A DNA stretch of 50,914 bases from the IMG/VR virus record IMGVR_UViG_3300046167_000433, positions 1-50,914 of that record; one strand, written 5' to 3'. The position numbers were made by a program, and so were the translations under genes. This DNA is from a virus. Numbering within the stretch: the stretch's first letter is position 1; the number at the start of each line of letters is the position of its first letter. Shown piece by piece: positions 42,607-49,631 of this stretch. The notes below the pieces were generated by a model, which saw nothing but the letters and a program-made list of their open reading frames with translations, searched no databases and was not told the origin of the DNA.

Positions 42607-42647
42607 CGATACACGATTTACAGTTAGGCTTATCGGGGGCAACAAGC

Positions 42648-43097
42648 GTGAGTATCAGAGACAAATTAGAGCAGTTAGTTTCGCGTCTAGATTACGTCAG
42701 ACAAACCGGAACTGACAAGTATAGAGCGCGATGCCCTGCACACGACAGTAACAGCGCGAAGCTGGATATAGCAATAGGTCAGAACGGTGATCGAATCATC
42801 ATGATCTGTCGAACCAGAGGGTGCGCCCCACGGGACATTATGGATGCCGTTGGGCTGAGTGAGGGAGATATGTTCCCTGATGACCCCCACACCCACGTCA
42901 GAGGATTTAGGAAGCACAAAGATTGGGTGCCCGAAGATGATGAGTTCGTCGTTCGGATTGGCTTAGACCAGCCTCGCGACAAATTCAGCAAGAAAGATTG
43001 GGAGATATTCCAAGCCGCAGTGAAGCGCGAGTCGAAGCGACTTGAGTGCAATGCCATCGAGTTCTACACCAACAACACTTGGAGCCGCCAAGCGTGA
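42648..43097 (+). CDS. Primase-type CHC2 zinc-finger protein without Toprim domain
   Basis: A 149-residue protein starting with GTG. YRARCPAHDSNSAKLDIAIG and IMICRTRGCAPRDIMDAVGLSEGDMFPD form the Cys-His-Cys-Cys zinc-binding module that opens DnaG-type and phage primases. No catalytic Toprim or AEP part follows; the remaining 70 residues are basic and helical. It may load or recognise template for host primase, or pair with the next gene products. First gene after the operator region. Confidence 0.75.
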   Translation: MSIRDKLEQLVSRLDYVRQTGTDKYRARCPAHDSNSAKLDIAIGQNGDRIIMICRTRGCAPRDIMDAVGLSEGDMFPDDPHTHVRGFRKHKDWVPEDDEFVVRIGLDQPRDKFSKKDWEIFQAAVKRESKRLECNAIEFYTNNTWSRQA

Positions 43098-43768
43098 AGT
43101 GGTTCAAGTTGTACACCGAACTAGCCCAACATCCCCGCCTCAGAATCCTTGCCTTTGAAGATCGCTGGCACTACGTCTCGCTTATGTGCGCGAAGGCGGA
43201 CGGGACGCTGGATCAGGATGCGACGTTGAGAGACAAGATGCTCAGCGTCCACCTCGGCCTGAGCGCGGTAGAAATGGACGCGGTGAAAGACCGATTGATG
43301 GACGTGGATCTGATCACTTCTGACTGGGGCATCATCAACTGGGAAGACAAGCAAAGTTCGGACGCGACAGGTGCCGCTAGGAAGAGAAGGCAAAGAGCAA
43401 AAGAGAAGCTGTCTAAAGAAGAAGAACAAAGAAACAAGAATATAAGAACAGAAAGTGACAGTCACGGGACGGTCACGGGACAGTCACGGGACAAAGACTT
43501 TACGGGCCGTGACTCAGGCTTACAGAAAGAGGAAAAGATCGAAGCAATCTGGAGGCTTTTCCCTAAAAAGGTTGCCAAGTCCAAGTGCATCAAGAAGCTA
43601 GAAAGACTCGACATGGCCACGTTGGGTTTGATTGAGAAGGATCTCCGCACCCGCGTTTGGAATCCCGATCCGCGCTACATCCTGAACCCAGAAACCTACA
43701 TCAACCAAGAGCGCTGGATGGACGAAGTCTCTGCGCCCGAGCAAAAGGACGACGAACTTTATGTCTAG
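43094..43768 (+). CDS. Replication initiator / replisome organiser (lambda O-like)
   Basis: A 224-residue protein starting at GTG 43094, overlapping the previous stop. The N terminus VKWFKLYTELAQHPRLRIL, then MCAKADGTLDQD, is the winged-helix start typical of phage replisome organisers. A charged linker (KRRQRAKEKLSKEEEQRNKN) contains the iterons at DNA level, and the C-terminal domain (IEAIWRLFPKKVAKSKCIKKL) resembles the partner-binding half. Frames upstream of 43094 overlap the primase gene and are not used. Confidence 0.7.
   Translation: MKWFKLYTELAQHPRLRILAFEDRWHYVSLMCAKADGTLDQDATLRDKMLSVHLGLSAVEMDAVKDRLMDVDLITSDWGIINWEDKQSSDATGAARKRRQRAKEKLSKEEEQRNKNIRTESDSHGTVTGQSRDKDFTGRDSGLQKEEKIEAIWRLFPKKVAKSKCIKKLERLDMATLGLIEKDLRTRVWNPDPRYILNPETYINQERWMDEVSAPEQKDDELYV
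43455..43492 (+). repeat. Iterons, probable replication origin inside initiator gene
   Basis: GTCACGGGAC occurs three times in a row at 43461, 43472 and 43483, exactly 11 nt apart, preceded by the palindrome GTGAC-A-GTCAC at 43455-43465. The unit length is not a multiple of three, so the repeats encode different residues and are not a protein repeat. An A-rich purine tract (about 43405-43455) precedes them, a possible unwinding element, as in lambda. Confidence 0.7.
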
Positions 43769-43940
43769 GAAACCTACTGACAGCGAGTTCATGCAACTCG
43801 AAGATCTCGACGTTAACTCTTCTCTGGAGGGCATGGCGAACGTGTTCTCGGCAGGGGAGTTTACCGACAACGTGCTGGAGTTTAGAAAGCACGGCGTCAA
43901 CAAGGATGCGTTCTTTCCGTTCTGGGATCGTCCACGGTGA
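43761..43940 (+). CDS. DnaB-like helicase, N-terminal piece (frame 1 of 3)
   Basis: 59 residues, MSRKPTDSEFMQLEDLDVNS to DAFFPFWDRPR. The ATG lies 8 nt inside the initiator gene. The protein-like sequence breaks at about 43924, where one extra base (most simply in the GGG at 43924-43926) shifts it to VHGDKFALRP in the next frame. Confidence 0.65.
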   Translation: MSRKPTDSEFMQLEDLDVNSSLEGMANVFSAGEFTDNVLEFRKHGVNKDAFFPFWDRPR

Positions 43941-44520
43941 CAAGTTTGCACTGCGTCCACGAGAGGTAACCATCCTGTTTGGAAGTCGTGGATCCTACAA
44001 ATCCACCGTCGCAAATTACCTAGTAGCTGATTACCTGATGCACAAGATCAAGGTGGGTTACGTCTCCTATGAGATGGATACACCCTACCTTTTGAGCCTG
44101 CTATCCGATCAGCTTGCCGACAGCGTCAACACGCCAGATGAGTTTGTCACGAAGTGCATGAAGCTTATGGATCAATACCTCTATGTGGTCAATGAAATGG
44201 TAGACAAGCCGCACAGTGCGATTGCCAAGGTAAATCACATGCTCGGCAAGGGTTGCAAGCTAATCGTCTTGGACTGCTTACAGCGCATCACCATGCCGTT
44301 GAATGACCTCAACCTTGAGCGGGACTTTGTTGTTGAGTTAACCAATCTGGTACGCGCCCACGACGCTCATCTCATTCTCGTTCATCACTCACGCAAAGGG
44401 GGCCACTCGGATGGCGATAACCCACGTCCTGTCATCGATGACCTAAAGGGGTCTGGGGGGTTGGCCGACAACGCCGATGAACGTGATTGCTTGCTGGGCC
44501 AACAAGAAGAAAAAAGATAG
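43924..44520 (+). CDS. DnaB-like replicative helicase, ATPase core piece (frame 2 of 3)
   Basis: The SF4/RecA-like ATPase core: VHGDKFALRPREVTILFGSR, Walker A GSRGSYKST, VGYVSYEMD, Walker B LIVLDCLQRI, and the LILVHHSRKGG and DDLKGSGGLADNAD motifs. This frame then reads ERDCLLGQQEEKR and stops, while one frame over continues NVIACWANKKKKDREFW. Phage helicases of this kind unwind the fork after loading by the initiator. The frame is open upstream to 43657, but that part is shadow of the neighbouring genes. Confidence 0.75.
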   Translation, partial: GIVHGDKFALRPREVTILFGSRGSYKSTVANYLVADYLMHKIKVGYVSYEMDTPYLLSLLSDQLADSVNTPDEFVTKCMKLMDQYLYVVNEMVDKPHSAIAKVNHMLGKGCKLIVLDCLQRITMPLNDLNLERDFVVELTNLVRAHDAHLILVHHSRKGGHSDGDNPRPVIDDLKGSGGLADNADERDCLLGQQEEKR

Positions 44521-44719
44521 GGAGTTTTGGATCGAGCAAGGCTCTCCTCACCGCGATGACGATCTTGAATTACTAGCCCAGCCTGACGTGACCCTGATGG
44601 TAAAGAAGCAACGCCTGTCTGGCTTTGAGTCAAACATCGGTCTGTGGCGCACAGAGGCCAGAGCATTTCACACAAAGGGGAGCAAGCCTCGCCAGTACAG
44701 ACCGGAGTTAGAGCAATGA
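44477..44719 (+). CDS. DnaB-like helicase, C-terminal piece (frame 3 of 3)
   Basis: 80 residues beginning with a chance ATG, then NVIACWANKKKKDREFWIEQ and a C terminus with DVTLMVKKQRLSGFE and LWRTEARAFH. It completes the helicase fold (final beta strands and arginine-finger area). Removing one base at 44476-44479 joins it to the ATPase core as ADNAD-NVIACW. Confidence 0.7.
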   Translation: MNVIACWANKKKKDREFWIEQGSPHRDDDLELLAQPDVTLMVKKQRLSGFESNIGLWRTEARAFHTKGSKPRQYRPELEQ

Positions 44720-45051
44720 TTGAAGAGGAGCAGTTCGCGATCAAGATCAGGGCCGCAGGCGAGCAGATGCGAGAGGCAGAGGAGGCCATCGCTCGGGCCG
44801 AGGCGCAGGAAAAGATGACGTATGCCAAGGCGATGGTGCAGGCCGAGGTGGACGGGAGCAAGACTGCCGCCGCGCAGATGAGATCTGCCGACGAGCAGGG
44901 GGATGTTTTTAACTCCCGACTTAACAGGGGCGTGGCCAAGGGAATGTTGGCGGCGGCGAAGGCAGAGTTTAGAGCCTGCGAAATAGAGTTCGAGCAATGG
45001 CGCTCGCACAAAGCAAGTAACCGACTAGAGCAGAGGGCATACAAGGGATGA
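44716..45051 (+). CDS. Hypothetical coiled-coil protein
   Basis: A 111-residue helical protein (MIEEEQFAIKIRAAGEQMRE, IARAEAQEKMTYAKAMVQAE). ATG 44716 overlaps the helicase stop (ATGA). The pattern of Ala, Glu and Lys heptads points to a coiled coil; no domain known. Frame upstream of 44716 is shadow. Confidence 0.6.
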   Translation: MIEEEQFAIKIRAAGEQMREAEEAIARAEAQEKMTYAKAMVQAEVDGSKTAAAQMRSADEQGDVFNSRLNRGVAKGMLAAAKAEFRACEIEFEQWRSHKASNRLEQRAYKG

Positions 45052-45245
45052 GCAAACGGGAAGCAAGAGTAGTCATGCCGTTCAGATTGAACGAGAAGGC
45101 CATGCAATCGCTGAAGATTTTGGCGAGAAAGGAAAAGACATCAGTGACCGCATTACTGGTCGATGGAGTCAACGCAGTTCTGGAGAGCCATGGCCGCAAG
45201 CCGGTAGCTGTCCAAGCAATCATGGGGAGGCCTCCAGAAGAATGA
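45048..45245 (+). CDS. Ribbon-helix-helix-like small protein
   Basis: A 65-residue protein: REARVVMPFRLNEKAMQSLKILARKEKTSVTALLVDGVNAVL. A short strand with alternating residues followed by two helices is the Arc/CopG RHH layout, so DNA-binding regulation is plausible. Overlaps both neighbours by 4 nt. Confidence 0.6.
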   Translation: MSKREARVVMPFRLNEKAMQSLKILARKEKTSVTALLVDGVNAVLESHGRKPVAVQAIMGRPPEE

Positions 45246-45553
45246 AGGGGCGCACACCTACAGCGGATGAGAAGCGATGGATGAATGATGTCGCGTCACT
45301 CGGTTGCATCGTGTGCAAGAAAGAGGGGAAGGAGCGAACGCCTGCTGAGATTCATCACATCGATGGGAAGACCAAAACAGGCGCTCACTTCCACATCCTA
45401 CCGCTGTGCTACTACCACCACCGAGAGGGTTCCACCAACCCTTTGTTTGTGAGCAGGCACCCATACAAAAGGCGGTTTGAAGAGCGCTATGGGACGGAGA
45501 TGGATCTTATGTTTGAGGTAGAGCAACTGGTTCTTGAGTTGAGGGGGGAGTAA
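45242..45553 (+). CDS. Ref-like HNH nuclease (DUF968 type)
   Basis: A 103-residue protein. GCIVCKKEGKERTPAEIHHIDG contains the Cys pair and the His-His of the HNH core; AHFHILPLCYYHHREG and SRHPYKRRFEERYG complete it. This matches P1 Ref-type nucleases, which cut at RecA-made displacement loops. In a phage with its own annealing pair it may aid recombination-linked cleavage. Confidence 0.75.
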   Translation: MKGRTPTADEKRWMNDVASLGCIVCKKEGKERTPAEIHHIDGKTKTGAHFHILPLCYYHHREGSTNPLFVSRHPYKRRFEERYGTEMDLMFEVEQLVLELRGE

Positions 45554-45556
45554 GAG

Positions 45557-46057
45557 ATGGGATATTCAACCGGCAGTGCCTACAACTCGACAACAATTTT
45601 GGAGGATGGGTCTGGTCAAGACACTGGATACATGGGTGAAAAGGCGTTTCAAGAATGGCTTTTGTATAACCGATTTGCGTTCACTTCCTGTGGTTCTGAA
45701 GTCGATCATTACGACTTCATTGTGCATCTCAAGTATCGCGACATCACAGTCGATGTGAAAACCAAAAAACGAAATGTGCCTTACGACCACGACCTGTTTG
45801 ATACCCATGTTAACGACACTCAAATGCACTTCGGTTGTCAGCTTTATGTCTTTGGCAGTCTCCACGGTGACGTAGTGCATTTTGGTGGATGGATAGCAAA
45901 GAAGAAGTATTGGCAGAACTGTCAGCGAGTTAAGAAGGGACAGAAGACAAGCGGGGGACTTGTTGAAAAAAGAGACGGGGGAAAGATGAAGCACTCCGCT
46001 CTTAAAGACATGGAGTCTCTCGAAAAAATATTTAGAAAAATTGAGGCTATGAAATGA
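45557..46057 (+). CDS. PD-(D/E)xK-like nuclease-fold protein
   Basis: A 166-residue protein. GYMGEKAFQEWL has the helix with the conserved Glu, DHYDFIVHLKYRDITVDVKTKKR has the Asp, then D-V-K in place of E-x-K, typical of PD-(D/E)xK nucleases. Middle WIAKKKYWQNCQRVKKGQ is basic. Could be a restriction-like or recombination nuclease. GGGGGAG precedes the ATG. Confidence 0.6.
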   Translation: MGYSTGSAYNSTTILEDGSGQDTGYMGEKAFQEWLLYNRFAFTSCGSEVDHYDFIVHLKYRDITVDVKTKKRNVPYDHDLFDTHVNDTQMHFGCQLYVFGSLHGDVVHFGGWIAKKKYWQNCQRVKKGQKTSGGLVEKRDGGKMKHSALKDMESLEKIFRKIEAMK

Positions 46058-46320
46058 GAGAAAAACAAGCACTGAAGAAGCTTGAGTCTTATGTACTCAA
46101 GACTTACGGAGAGCATTACGCGAAGAACGGATTGCAGGCAATCGATCTGATCATCGCTAACGGTTACGGCATCGAACACGCCATGGCCTGCGTCATCAAG
46201 TATGCGTCACGGCTGGGTAAGAAGGAGGGGGCAGACATGGAGCATGACATCTTGAAAATCTGCCACTACGGACTGCTGGCCTTGGTTGCTCTAGAAAAAA
46301 ATGACGGCGGGAAAAAATGA
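46054..46320 (+). CDS. DUF3310-like small protein
   Basis: An 88-residue protein with GIEHAMACVIKYASRLGKKEG and DILKICHYGLLALVAL, the KY-x-x-R-x-G-K-K and K-x-x-HY pattern seen in DUF3310-type phage proteins found near nucleotide metabolism genes. Function not settled. Overlaps neighbours by 4 nt. Confidence 0.6.
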   Translation: MREKQALKKLESYVLKTYGEHYAKNGLQAIDLIIANGYGIEHAMACVIKYASRLGKKEGADMEHDILKICHYGLLALVALEKNDGGKK

Positions 46321-46601
46321 GAGAAAACAAATCACGATTCCACGGTCTCTTAAACCGCATGGGGGATATGAACGTCGTTACGTTTACCACTAAGGAGGCT
46401 GGGCCAATGCTGGGCATCTCCAAGGTCGATGTGAAGCTCCTCATTGAGTATGGCGTCAGCACGGGGAGGTTGAGGATGGCGCTCAGTTCGGGTGATTACG
46501 GAAGGACACACGCGCTCTATGAGCTAGTCAACTGGCGCACCAAGTGGATGAGAATGAAGTGGAGGAGCGACGATGGTCAACTCACGAACGAAGGGGCATA
46601 A
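46317..46601 (+). CDS. Hypothetical protein, possible HTH
   Basis: A 94-residue protein. FTTKEAGPMLGISKVDVKLLIEYG looks like a MerR/excisionase-type helix-turn-helix, with a basic C terminus (WRTKWMRMKWRSDD). Overlaps the next gene by 29 nt. Assignment tentative. Confidence 0.5.
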   Translation: MRENKSRFHGLLNRMGDMNVVTFTTKEAGPMLGISKVDVKLLIEYGVSTGRLRMALSSGDYGRTHALYELVNWRTKWMRMKWRSDDGQLTNEGA

Positions 46602-46974
46602 CTACGAGCGTGAGATCGTTCACGCCTTACGCGAAGAGCTAGGCACGATAGTCGATGAGCCGATCAAGCGGATCCTAGATCAGTATCGAGAGAACAGCTT
46701 GCCCGACATAGTGGTGGGGCCGTTTGCTATCGAGTGCAAGCGATACAGCCAAGGTTGCGTCCCGCATCGGGCGTGGTGGGATCAGGTGGTCGCGGCGGGA
46801 AAGGCTAACGACTTGATACCGGCGCTGGTGTATCGGTTCGACAGGGCCAAGACGCTTTGTGTCGTTCCGCTTTACGCAATCAATCCAGATCTCCCCAGAA
46901 GCACCGAGAGTAGGGCGACGATGGATTGGAATGACTTTGTAATGGTCATGCGAGAGAACCTTGCGTCCCCCTGA
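46573..46974 (+). CDS. Hjc-like Holliday junction resolvase
   Basis: A 133-residue protein. KGHNYEREIVHALREELG is the N-terminal helix with the catalytic Glu; LPDIVVGPFAIECKRYSQG supplies Asp and the E-x-K pair. The C-terminal part (LVYRFDRAKTLCVVPL) fits the archaeal-Hjc-like fold seen in phages. It would resolve branched DNA before packaging. Starts inside the previous gene. Confidence 0.75.
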   Translation: MVNSRTKGHNYEREIVHALREELGTIVDEPIKRILDQYRENSLPDIVVGPFAIECKRYSQGCVPHRAWWDQVVAAGKANDLIPALVYRFDRAKTLCVVPLYAINPDLPRSTESRATMDWNDFVMVMRENLASP

Positions 46975-47245
46975 ATTAAGGGCCGTTTACATGGAAGCGG
47001 CAAGGCACCTAACGTATCCTGAAATTAAGGCTCATATCCACGAAAAATTAAGCCCTCAATTTCATATACTTGCGATGCGTCTAGCCCTAATTGCGGTCAG
47101 TTCAAATATCGCAGATCTGTCAAGTCTAGAAGAACGGCGGCGAGTTCTAGATACTTATCCTGACTGCGACGGAGCGCTGGACGGCATTCGAGACGAGGTA
47201 AAACTCGGGGTGCAAAGACTCTGGCGGCGGCGCAAATCTAACTAG
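46961..47245 (+). CDS. Hypothetical helical protein
   Basis: Up to 94 residues (TTG start at 46961) or 84 from ATG 46991, which has AAGGG 9 nt upstream; the start is undecided. Content: YMEAARHLTYPEIKAHIHEKL, HILAMRLALIAVSS, and a basic C terminus VQRLWRRRKSN. No family recognised. Confidence 0.5.
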   Translation: MRPPELRAVYMEAARHLTYPEIKAHIHEKLSPQFHILAMRLALIAVSSNIADLSSLEERRRVLDTYPDCDGALDGIRDEVKLGVQRLWRRRKSN

Positions 47246-47254
47246 GGGATCTTA

Positions 47255-47500
47255 ATGACTGAAGCCGCACGAATTCTTGAGCGGAAGGACAACGTCGTCT
47301 TTCTTCACCGCGAAGGCTGGAATTACTTTGATGAAACAGCCCCCGAGATCGAGGGCTGGTACTTGGTGACGGGAACGTCGGACGATGGTAACTGGTTCGG
47401 TTTCTTTGAGTTGGTCGGGGATAGTTTGTCGGGCGAGGTCGATGAACCTAATCCGTATCCCGTCGCATTTCTTCGAGTTCCAAATCCACCTTTATTTTGA
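47255..47500 (+). CDS. Hypothetical protein at operon end
   Basis: An 81-residue protein (NVVFLHREGWNYFDETAPEIEGWYLVTG, then PYPVAFLRVPNPP). Beta-rich, acidic; resembles short phage proteins that give EGWYLV-like patterns, role unknown. Its last 53 nt overlap, on the opposite strand, the end of the leftward gene 47448-47849. Confidence 0.55.
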   Translation: MTEAARILERKDNVVFLHREGWNYFDETAPEIEGWYLVTGTSDDGNWFGFFELVGDSLSGEVDEPNPYPVAFLRVPNPPLF

Positions 47501-47849
47501 GTAGCTCCAGCGCGTAGCTGGGCATTGTTCGATAGCCCTTGGATGATGGGTCTCTGAGCCAGTTGCGAACCGTTTCCAGCGGGGCATTGATCAGAAAAGC
47601 CACCTCATTGCGCGTCAGGGAATGCTTTTCAGTCATTCGCTTGAGTTCAATATTGTATTGACCAGAGCTATTCATATGCTCCTCTTTTGGAAAGTAATCT
47701 GCGCCAAATTTATTGTACAGGCGCAGGTATTTTCTTAGTCTATGTTCTGGAATGTTCTCCGTTACGTCAACCACGCACTTCCAAGGTCTGCCACGGGATC
47801 TTTCCTCCGCGACACGGGCCATCGTCTCCGAGCTTACCTTAGTAATCAC
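47448..47849 (-). CDS. Hypothetical HTH regulator
   Basis: A 133-residue protein. The C-terminal half reads EKHSLTRNEVAFLINAPLETVRNWLRDP, a clear helix-turn-helix-like unit resembling YiaG/Cro-type regulators. The N-terminal half is basic (RGRPWKCVVDVTENIPEHRLRKYL). Last gene of the leftward small-gene operon, with its end convergent on the rightward operon. Confidence 0.6.
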   Translation of the reverse strand: MITKVSSETMARVAEERSRGRPWKCVVDVTENIPEHRLRKYLRLYNKFGADYFPKEEHMNSSGQYNIELKRMTEKHSLTRNEVAFLINAPLETVRNWLRDPSSKGYRTMPSYALELLKIKVDLELEEMRRDTD

Positions 47850-48066
47850 GTCGGATCTCCTCCAAGCTCATGGGATTTTTGTGTTCCTCCATGGCCCTGC
47901 AAAAGCTATCCCATACCCACTTCAAGTTAGGATGCTCTTTGATCCAATCGCCGATGATAATCCTCTGAGCAGACCCCTTCTTGTAAGCTCGGTGATCGTC
48001 CGAGTAGGTGTACCAAAAGTCATGCTTTTTCAGCAGATCAAAAAACTGAAATTCTAATTCGTCCAT
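47839..48066 (-). CDS. Hypothetical protein
   Basis: A 75-residue protein (MDELEFQFFDLLKKHDFWYTYSDD, then IKEHPNLKWVWDSFCRAMEEHK). Helical and aromatic. GGAGG that ends the preceding mini-gene serves as its Shine-Dalgarno. Overlaps the HTH gene by 11 nt. No family recognised. Confidence 0.6.
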   Translation of the reverse strand: MDELEFQFFDLLKKHDFWYTYSDDHRAYKKGSAQRIIIGDWIKEHPNLKWVWDSFCRAMEEHKNPMSLEEIRRDY

Positions 48067-48070
48067 GATG

Positions 48071-48163
48071 TCATCCTCCTACAATTGCTAATTCGTAAAA
48101 TAGAAATGAAAAATAAAGTGCGAGTGTTGCGGCAAGGGCAACCCACTGCTCTGGAATATTCAT
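48071..48163 (-). CDS. 30-residue single-helix membrane mini-protein
   Basis: Starts MNIPEQWVALAATLALYFS and ends with Gly-Gly; one membrane helix of about 20 residues. ATG 48163 overlaps the upstream stop by 4 nt and has GGAGG at normal spacing. Its own end carries the Shine-Dalgarno of the next gene. Tight packing on both sides supports it as a real gene. Confidence 0.6.
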   Translation of the reverse strand: MNIPEQWVALAATLALYFSFLFYELAIVGG

Positions 48164-48381
48164 TGAATCGATCCTCCGTTTTCGTCTTCAAGAAAAGAGG
48201 AGATCTGTCCTAGCAGATCGACCCAGTCCTCGATGATTTTCTTTTGAACTGAATAGGGCATCTCCATGAAGACATCGTCTGGATCCAAGCACAGAAACCC
48301 GAATCCTTTTTCAACGTCAGCAATCAGGTGTCCAACCTTCGACTCTTCAACTGCTGATTCGTCAACCGTTACCATCTTCAT
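48160..48381 (-). CDS. Hypothetical acidic protein
   Basis: A 73-residue protein (MKMVTVDESAVEESKVGHLI, then CLDPDDVFMEMPYSVQKKIIEDWVDLL). Helical and acidic. Overlaps both neighbours by 4 nt. No family recognised. Confidence 0.6.
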   Translation of the reverse strand: MKMVTVDESAVEESKVGHLIADVEKGFGFLCLDPDDVFMEMPYSVQKKIIEDWVDLLGQISSFLEDENGGSIQ

Positions 48382-48593
48382 TCGATCTCAATCCCTTCAT
48401 GCTCAAGTTCATCTAGCTTGGCACCAAGGTAGCGAATCATCGCGATTGCTTGCTCGATCTGTTTCTGATCTGAAGAGGTCTGCAATAAAAAAATTGCCTC
48501 GTCACCCAGCTTCTCGAACTGCCCTGCGGCGGTCAGTATTACTTCGCGCTCACTGTCACCACGCGCCGACTCAATATCGATTACGTTGCTCAT
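48378..48593 (-). CDS. Hypothetical protein
   Basis: A 71-residue acidic helical protein (MSNVIDIESARGDSEREVIL, then QIEQAIAMIRYLGAKLDELE). The VIDIESA opening resembles small phage proteins, role unknown. 4-nt overlaps on both sides suggest one co-translated operon. Confidence 0.6.
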   Translation of the reverse strand: MSNVIDIESARGDSEREVILTAAGQFEKLGDEAIFLLQTSSDQKQIEQAIAMIRYLGAKLDELEHEGIEIE

Positions 48594-48904
48594 GCCTCTT
48601 CCTCGTTAAAGATCAAATCGAATCCCCAATAGGTCTCGCAGTAGCCCCACGGCGGGATTATGCCGCCGCTAATAACCTGCATTGACTGTGAGACCCCCCA
48701 ATCTGCGGGGCCGCACTCCCAGATCACATGCCAGCCGCTGGTATAACCACGCTCCTGACTCTCCTCCGGCGAGTAGATCTGAACCTCATAATTGGGATCC
48801 TGATCTGCCTCGGCAGAGTCCATAACGAGCGCAAGGTAAGCCGTGTTTGCGGCGTCTTTTGCTGACTCGAATTGATGCCACTGAATTGCTTTGATGTGTC
48901 TCAT
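48590..48904 (-). CDS. Hypothetical protein
   Basis: A 104-residue protein (MRHIKAIQWHQFESAKDAAN, then GWHVIWECGPADWGVSQSM). Aromatic-rich. ATG 48904 chosen because it overlaps the previous stop by 4 nt; a longer frame to 48958 is not needed. No family recognised. Confidence 0.6.
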   Translation of the reverse strand: MRHIKAIQWHQFESAKDAANTAYLALVMDSAEADQDPNYEVQIYSPEESQERGYTSGWHVIWECGPADWGVSQSMQVISGGIIPPWGYCETYWGFDLIFNEEEA

Positions 48905-49137
48905 GACTCCAACTCCTCCAGCCCTTCCGGTATCGAACCGACAGCCCCTACAAAGCATCGATCCATCACCGCGATGTAGTCCGCAAGCTCCTGCTTCTGA
49001 GCCTTAGTCTCTATTGATAATGCGCACTGGACGTAGATGTCCTTGAAGACATCGTCCGGCTGGTGTCCTGCCTGCAAGAGCATCAAGATGCGATCCTGTA
49101 CGGACTGCTGTAAGTTTTCTGCGGCTAGTAATTTCAT
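48901..49137 (-). CDS. Hypothetical protein
   Basis: A 78-residue acidic helical protein (MKLLAAENLQQSVQDRILML, then DVFKDIYVQCALSIETKAQKQELADYI). ATG 49137 overlaps the upstream stop by 4 nt. No family recognised. Confidence 0.6.
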   Translation of the reverse strand: MKLLAAENLQQSVQDRILMLLQAGHQPDDVFKDIYVQCALSIETKAQKQELADYIAVMDRCFVGAVGSIPEGLEELES

Positions 49138-49631
49138 GACGCGAGTTCCTCTTCGATGTCTGAGATGATTTCGTTGCACAGGTTGTTGTCGGAGTAGTCA
49201 CTGATCACGCCCATGGGTTGATGCTCAAAGCCGTTGTTGTAGATCAGGCTGAACCAGCCGAGACCCTGACCGTCATTCATGATGATCACGTCACCATCTC
49301 CTGCGGCTAGGTTCTTGATGATCTCGGCGAGGTCGCTGGAGCGCTCGATGATTGGCTCGTCTTCCATCCAAATCGAGATGGGGTGACCGCGCTTCAGGAT
49401 GGCTTTGACTAGCGCCAGCAGGACGGGTCGCTCCCACTTGGGTGGATAGTTAGCACTTGACCAAGTCAGGTTGCGCTCTTTTTCCAATTGCACTTGAAGG
49501 TCTGCGGCATGAGCCATGCGCTGTAGCTCTGATCGAATGTCTCGCTTGCTCTCAAACGATCCGTTCTCAAGTACCGCCAGCATCACTGGCAACAGCGATT
49601 TCCAAGTTGGTGTTATGTCGATGGTTTCCAT
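49134..49631 (-). CDS. Hypothetical protein with ITPTW-LLP start
   Basis: A 165-residue protein. The N terminus METIDITPTWKSLLPVMLAVLENG is a recurring start of phage and proteobacterial proteins of unknown function, which supports ATG 49631 over the longer frame from 49709. The second half (PIIERSSDLAEIIKNLAAGDGDVIIMNDGQG) looks like a different domain. Two stem-loops lie in the leader. Confidence 0.6.
   Translation of the reverse strand: METIDITPTWKSLLPVMLAVLENGSFESKRDIRSELQRMAHAADLQVQLEKERNLTWSSANYPPKWERPVLLALVKAILKRGHPISIWMEDEPIIERSSDLAEIIKNLAAGDGDVIIMNDGQGLGWFSLIYNNGFEHQPMGVISDYSDNNLCNEIISDIEEELAS

Noticed and set aside
43455-43492. CRISPR-like array
   Set aside because: Only three 10-nt units with single-base spacers; iterons fit better. 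No CRISPR array was seen anywhere in the window.
43657-43923. Upstream extension of the helicase core frame
   Set aside because: Its translation is unlike any protein and overlaps the initiator end and the true helicase N terminus in another frame.
44385-45107. 240-residue open frame on the minus strand
   Set aside because: It is antisense to helicase and the coiled-coil gene, Ser/Leu/Ala-rich, lacks a Shine-Dalgarno and shows no family pattern.
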